NCBI RefSeq assembly: GCF_000151315.2
Contig: NW_011887292.1
Coordinates: 1 to 64,000, forward strand
DNA from: Capsaspora owczarzaki ATCC 30864
Lineage: Eukaryota; Opisthokonta; Filasterea
Length of the DNA stretch: 64,000 nucleotides
Reading direction: 5' to 3'
Shown here: piece by piece, positions 62,901 through 64,000 of the stretch
How positions within the stretch are numbered: the stretch's first letter is position 1
Layout of the letters: every line of letters starts with the position of its first letter
Notes under the pieces: model-generated
The model's input: the letters and a program-made list of their open reading frames with translations, nothing else
Database searches by the model: none
Told to the model about the DNA's origin: nothing
Program-made: the position numbers and the translations under genes

Positions 62901-64000
62901 GCTGGACGAGTACTTTTACGCTCAGCTCGACGGTGTGCCGATTGGCGGCGCCGTCATCGATCCAGTCAACAACTATACAAACCTCTGCATTGCCCGCAAC
63001 GACAACCCGTACGGCCTGCTCGGAATCGAACTGCCCAGCCCGATGACCCTTGGTCCGAACGGCCAGCACCGCTTTATTGTGTACGAAGGCGGCTTTGTCA
63101 ACGTGACCATCCACCGCTACTATGGCACCTTCCACACCGTCTCTGGCGTCGTTTCGCTCGTAAATGAGAACACGACCAACGCCGACTTTGGCAACGTCAA
63201 CAACATTGCCGTGACGTTCTCCGAGGGCGTGTCTTCCGTCAGCGTGGCGTGGCCAATCGCCAATGACCTTGCCAACGAGCCGTACGAGATGTTTGGTGTC
63301 AAGTTGGTCGCGAACGGCGCGTCGTCCGGCCAGGAAGCCACGTCTGTCGTGACCACCAGCTCGCTGGACTCGTATCTGCCATGCGTTATCGATGCGAGCT
63401 CGTCGAGCGGTGTCATCCGGTTCCAAAGCCTGTTTATCTCCGTGCAAGAATCGGATGGGGATGCCATCCTGACTGTCTCGCGCTCACCGAATGCCTCCTC
63501 CGTGACGTACTCCTCCGACGCCGTGCCAGGAACAGCCTCGGGATCCGATTTCGACGCGTCCAACCAGAACAATACGCATCTGCTTCCCGTGACGGATTCG
63601 ACGCAGCAGTTTTCGATTCACATTGCGAATGATAACATCCCGGAGGGCGACGAATCGTTCTATGTCAGCCTTGTGAATGTCAGCGGCGCGTACCTGTCCT
63701 GGGCCTCGGTGGCGACCGTCACCATTCTCGCCAATGACGACGGCTATGGCGTGGTCGAGTTTGCGCCATCCACGCTCTTTGATACAGACGTGTACCATTT
63801 CTACGAGAATGCCACCTACATTCGGCTGCCCGTTTGGCGTGAGGTCGGCGCGATCGGGCGCATCAACATGACATTCGAGATTTCCACAAACCGCAGTGCT
63901 TCCCCCGATTATCTTGCCTTCTCTCGAGTCGCGCTGCCTTCGTTGAAAGTGGACATGGCACACGACATTGATCCCGCGACCTACGAAATTGTCATGGCTG
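59976..64000 (+). CDS. DSL-sushi-EGF-Calx-beta receptor (receptor 3), partial at right edge
   Basis: Exon 1 is 59976-60117 (signal peptide MVRTIQLLLAATVLVLTASS), and exon 2 is open from 60188 to the window end, so at least 1318 residues with the 3' end missing. Exon-1 sequence is almost identical to receptor 1, including the intron position and phase. The DSL-like module YHRAMCDQYWYGARCGEYC is identical in both. A sushi-like domain, calcium-binding EGF repeats (DVNECAPGG..., GIDECATAG..., NNECTLGTHNC..., TNECGQSPC...) and Calx-beta repeats follow the same order. The last residues in view (EVGAIGRINMTFEIST) match the last Calx-beta repeat of receptor 1, so the membrane helix and tail should lie just outside the window. 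Whether it carries ITAM-like motifs cannot be seen. Confidence 0.92.

Overview
The window is eukaryotic nuclear DNA with spliceosomal introns (GT-AG, mostly 70-600 bp, many with very long T tracts), the standard genetic code and GC-rich coding regions. The gene set points to a unicellular relative of animals (a holozoan such as a filasterean or choanoflagellate). It includes an adhesion GPCR with a GPS cleavage site, Calx-beta/EGF receptors with a Delta/Serrate/Lag-2 (DSL)-like module and tyrosine-motif tails, a PTTG1IP homologue, PA28gamma, MAN1/LEM-family and NPRL3. Capsaspora-like is my best guess; the sequence alone does not prove the species. No rRNA, tRNA, CRISPR or viral element was recognised.

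Layout: (a) 1-3185, poorly coding, with broken remnants of a secretory gene. (b) 3186-9335 (+), adhesion GPCR. (c) 14088-9801 (-), C1-RhoGAP. (d) 15502-16882 (+), PTTG1IP-like. (e) 21748-17151 (-), polynucleotide-kinase-like/SWIM protein. (f) 25375-22052 (-), NPRL3. (g) 30630-25778 (-) and 34972-39762 (+), two divergently placed DSL-EGF-Calx-beta receptors around a 4.3 kb gene-poor spacer with a ~150 bp tandem repeat. (h) 40048-49733 (+), four genes in a row: ERI1, acetyl-CoA acetyltransferase, MAN1-family, ARL5. (i) 56104-49837 (-), TRM13, PA28gamma and UAP56/Sub2. (j) A 3.9 kb spacer, then a third DSL-EGF-Calx-beta receptor (+) that runs off the right edge. Every multi-exon model below keeps reading frame across its proposed junctions, with the exceptions stated.

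The main biological theme is cell-surface phosphotyrosine signalling. One DSL receptor tail carries a tandem array of YxxL/I motifs with ITAM spacing, its divergent neighbour carries ITIM-like motifs, and the adhesion GPCR tail has an ITAM-spaced pair. The remaining genes are housekeeping: mRNA export, proteasome activation, tRNA methylation, small-RNA/histone mRNA decay, TORC1 control, nuclear envelope, thiolase and Golgi trafficking. A second unusual gene joins a PNK-type kinase, a degenerate phosphatase-like region and a SWIM zinc finger.
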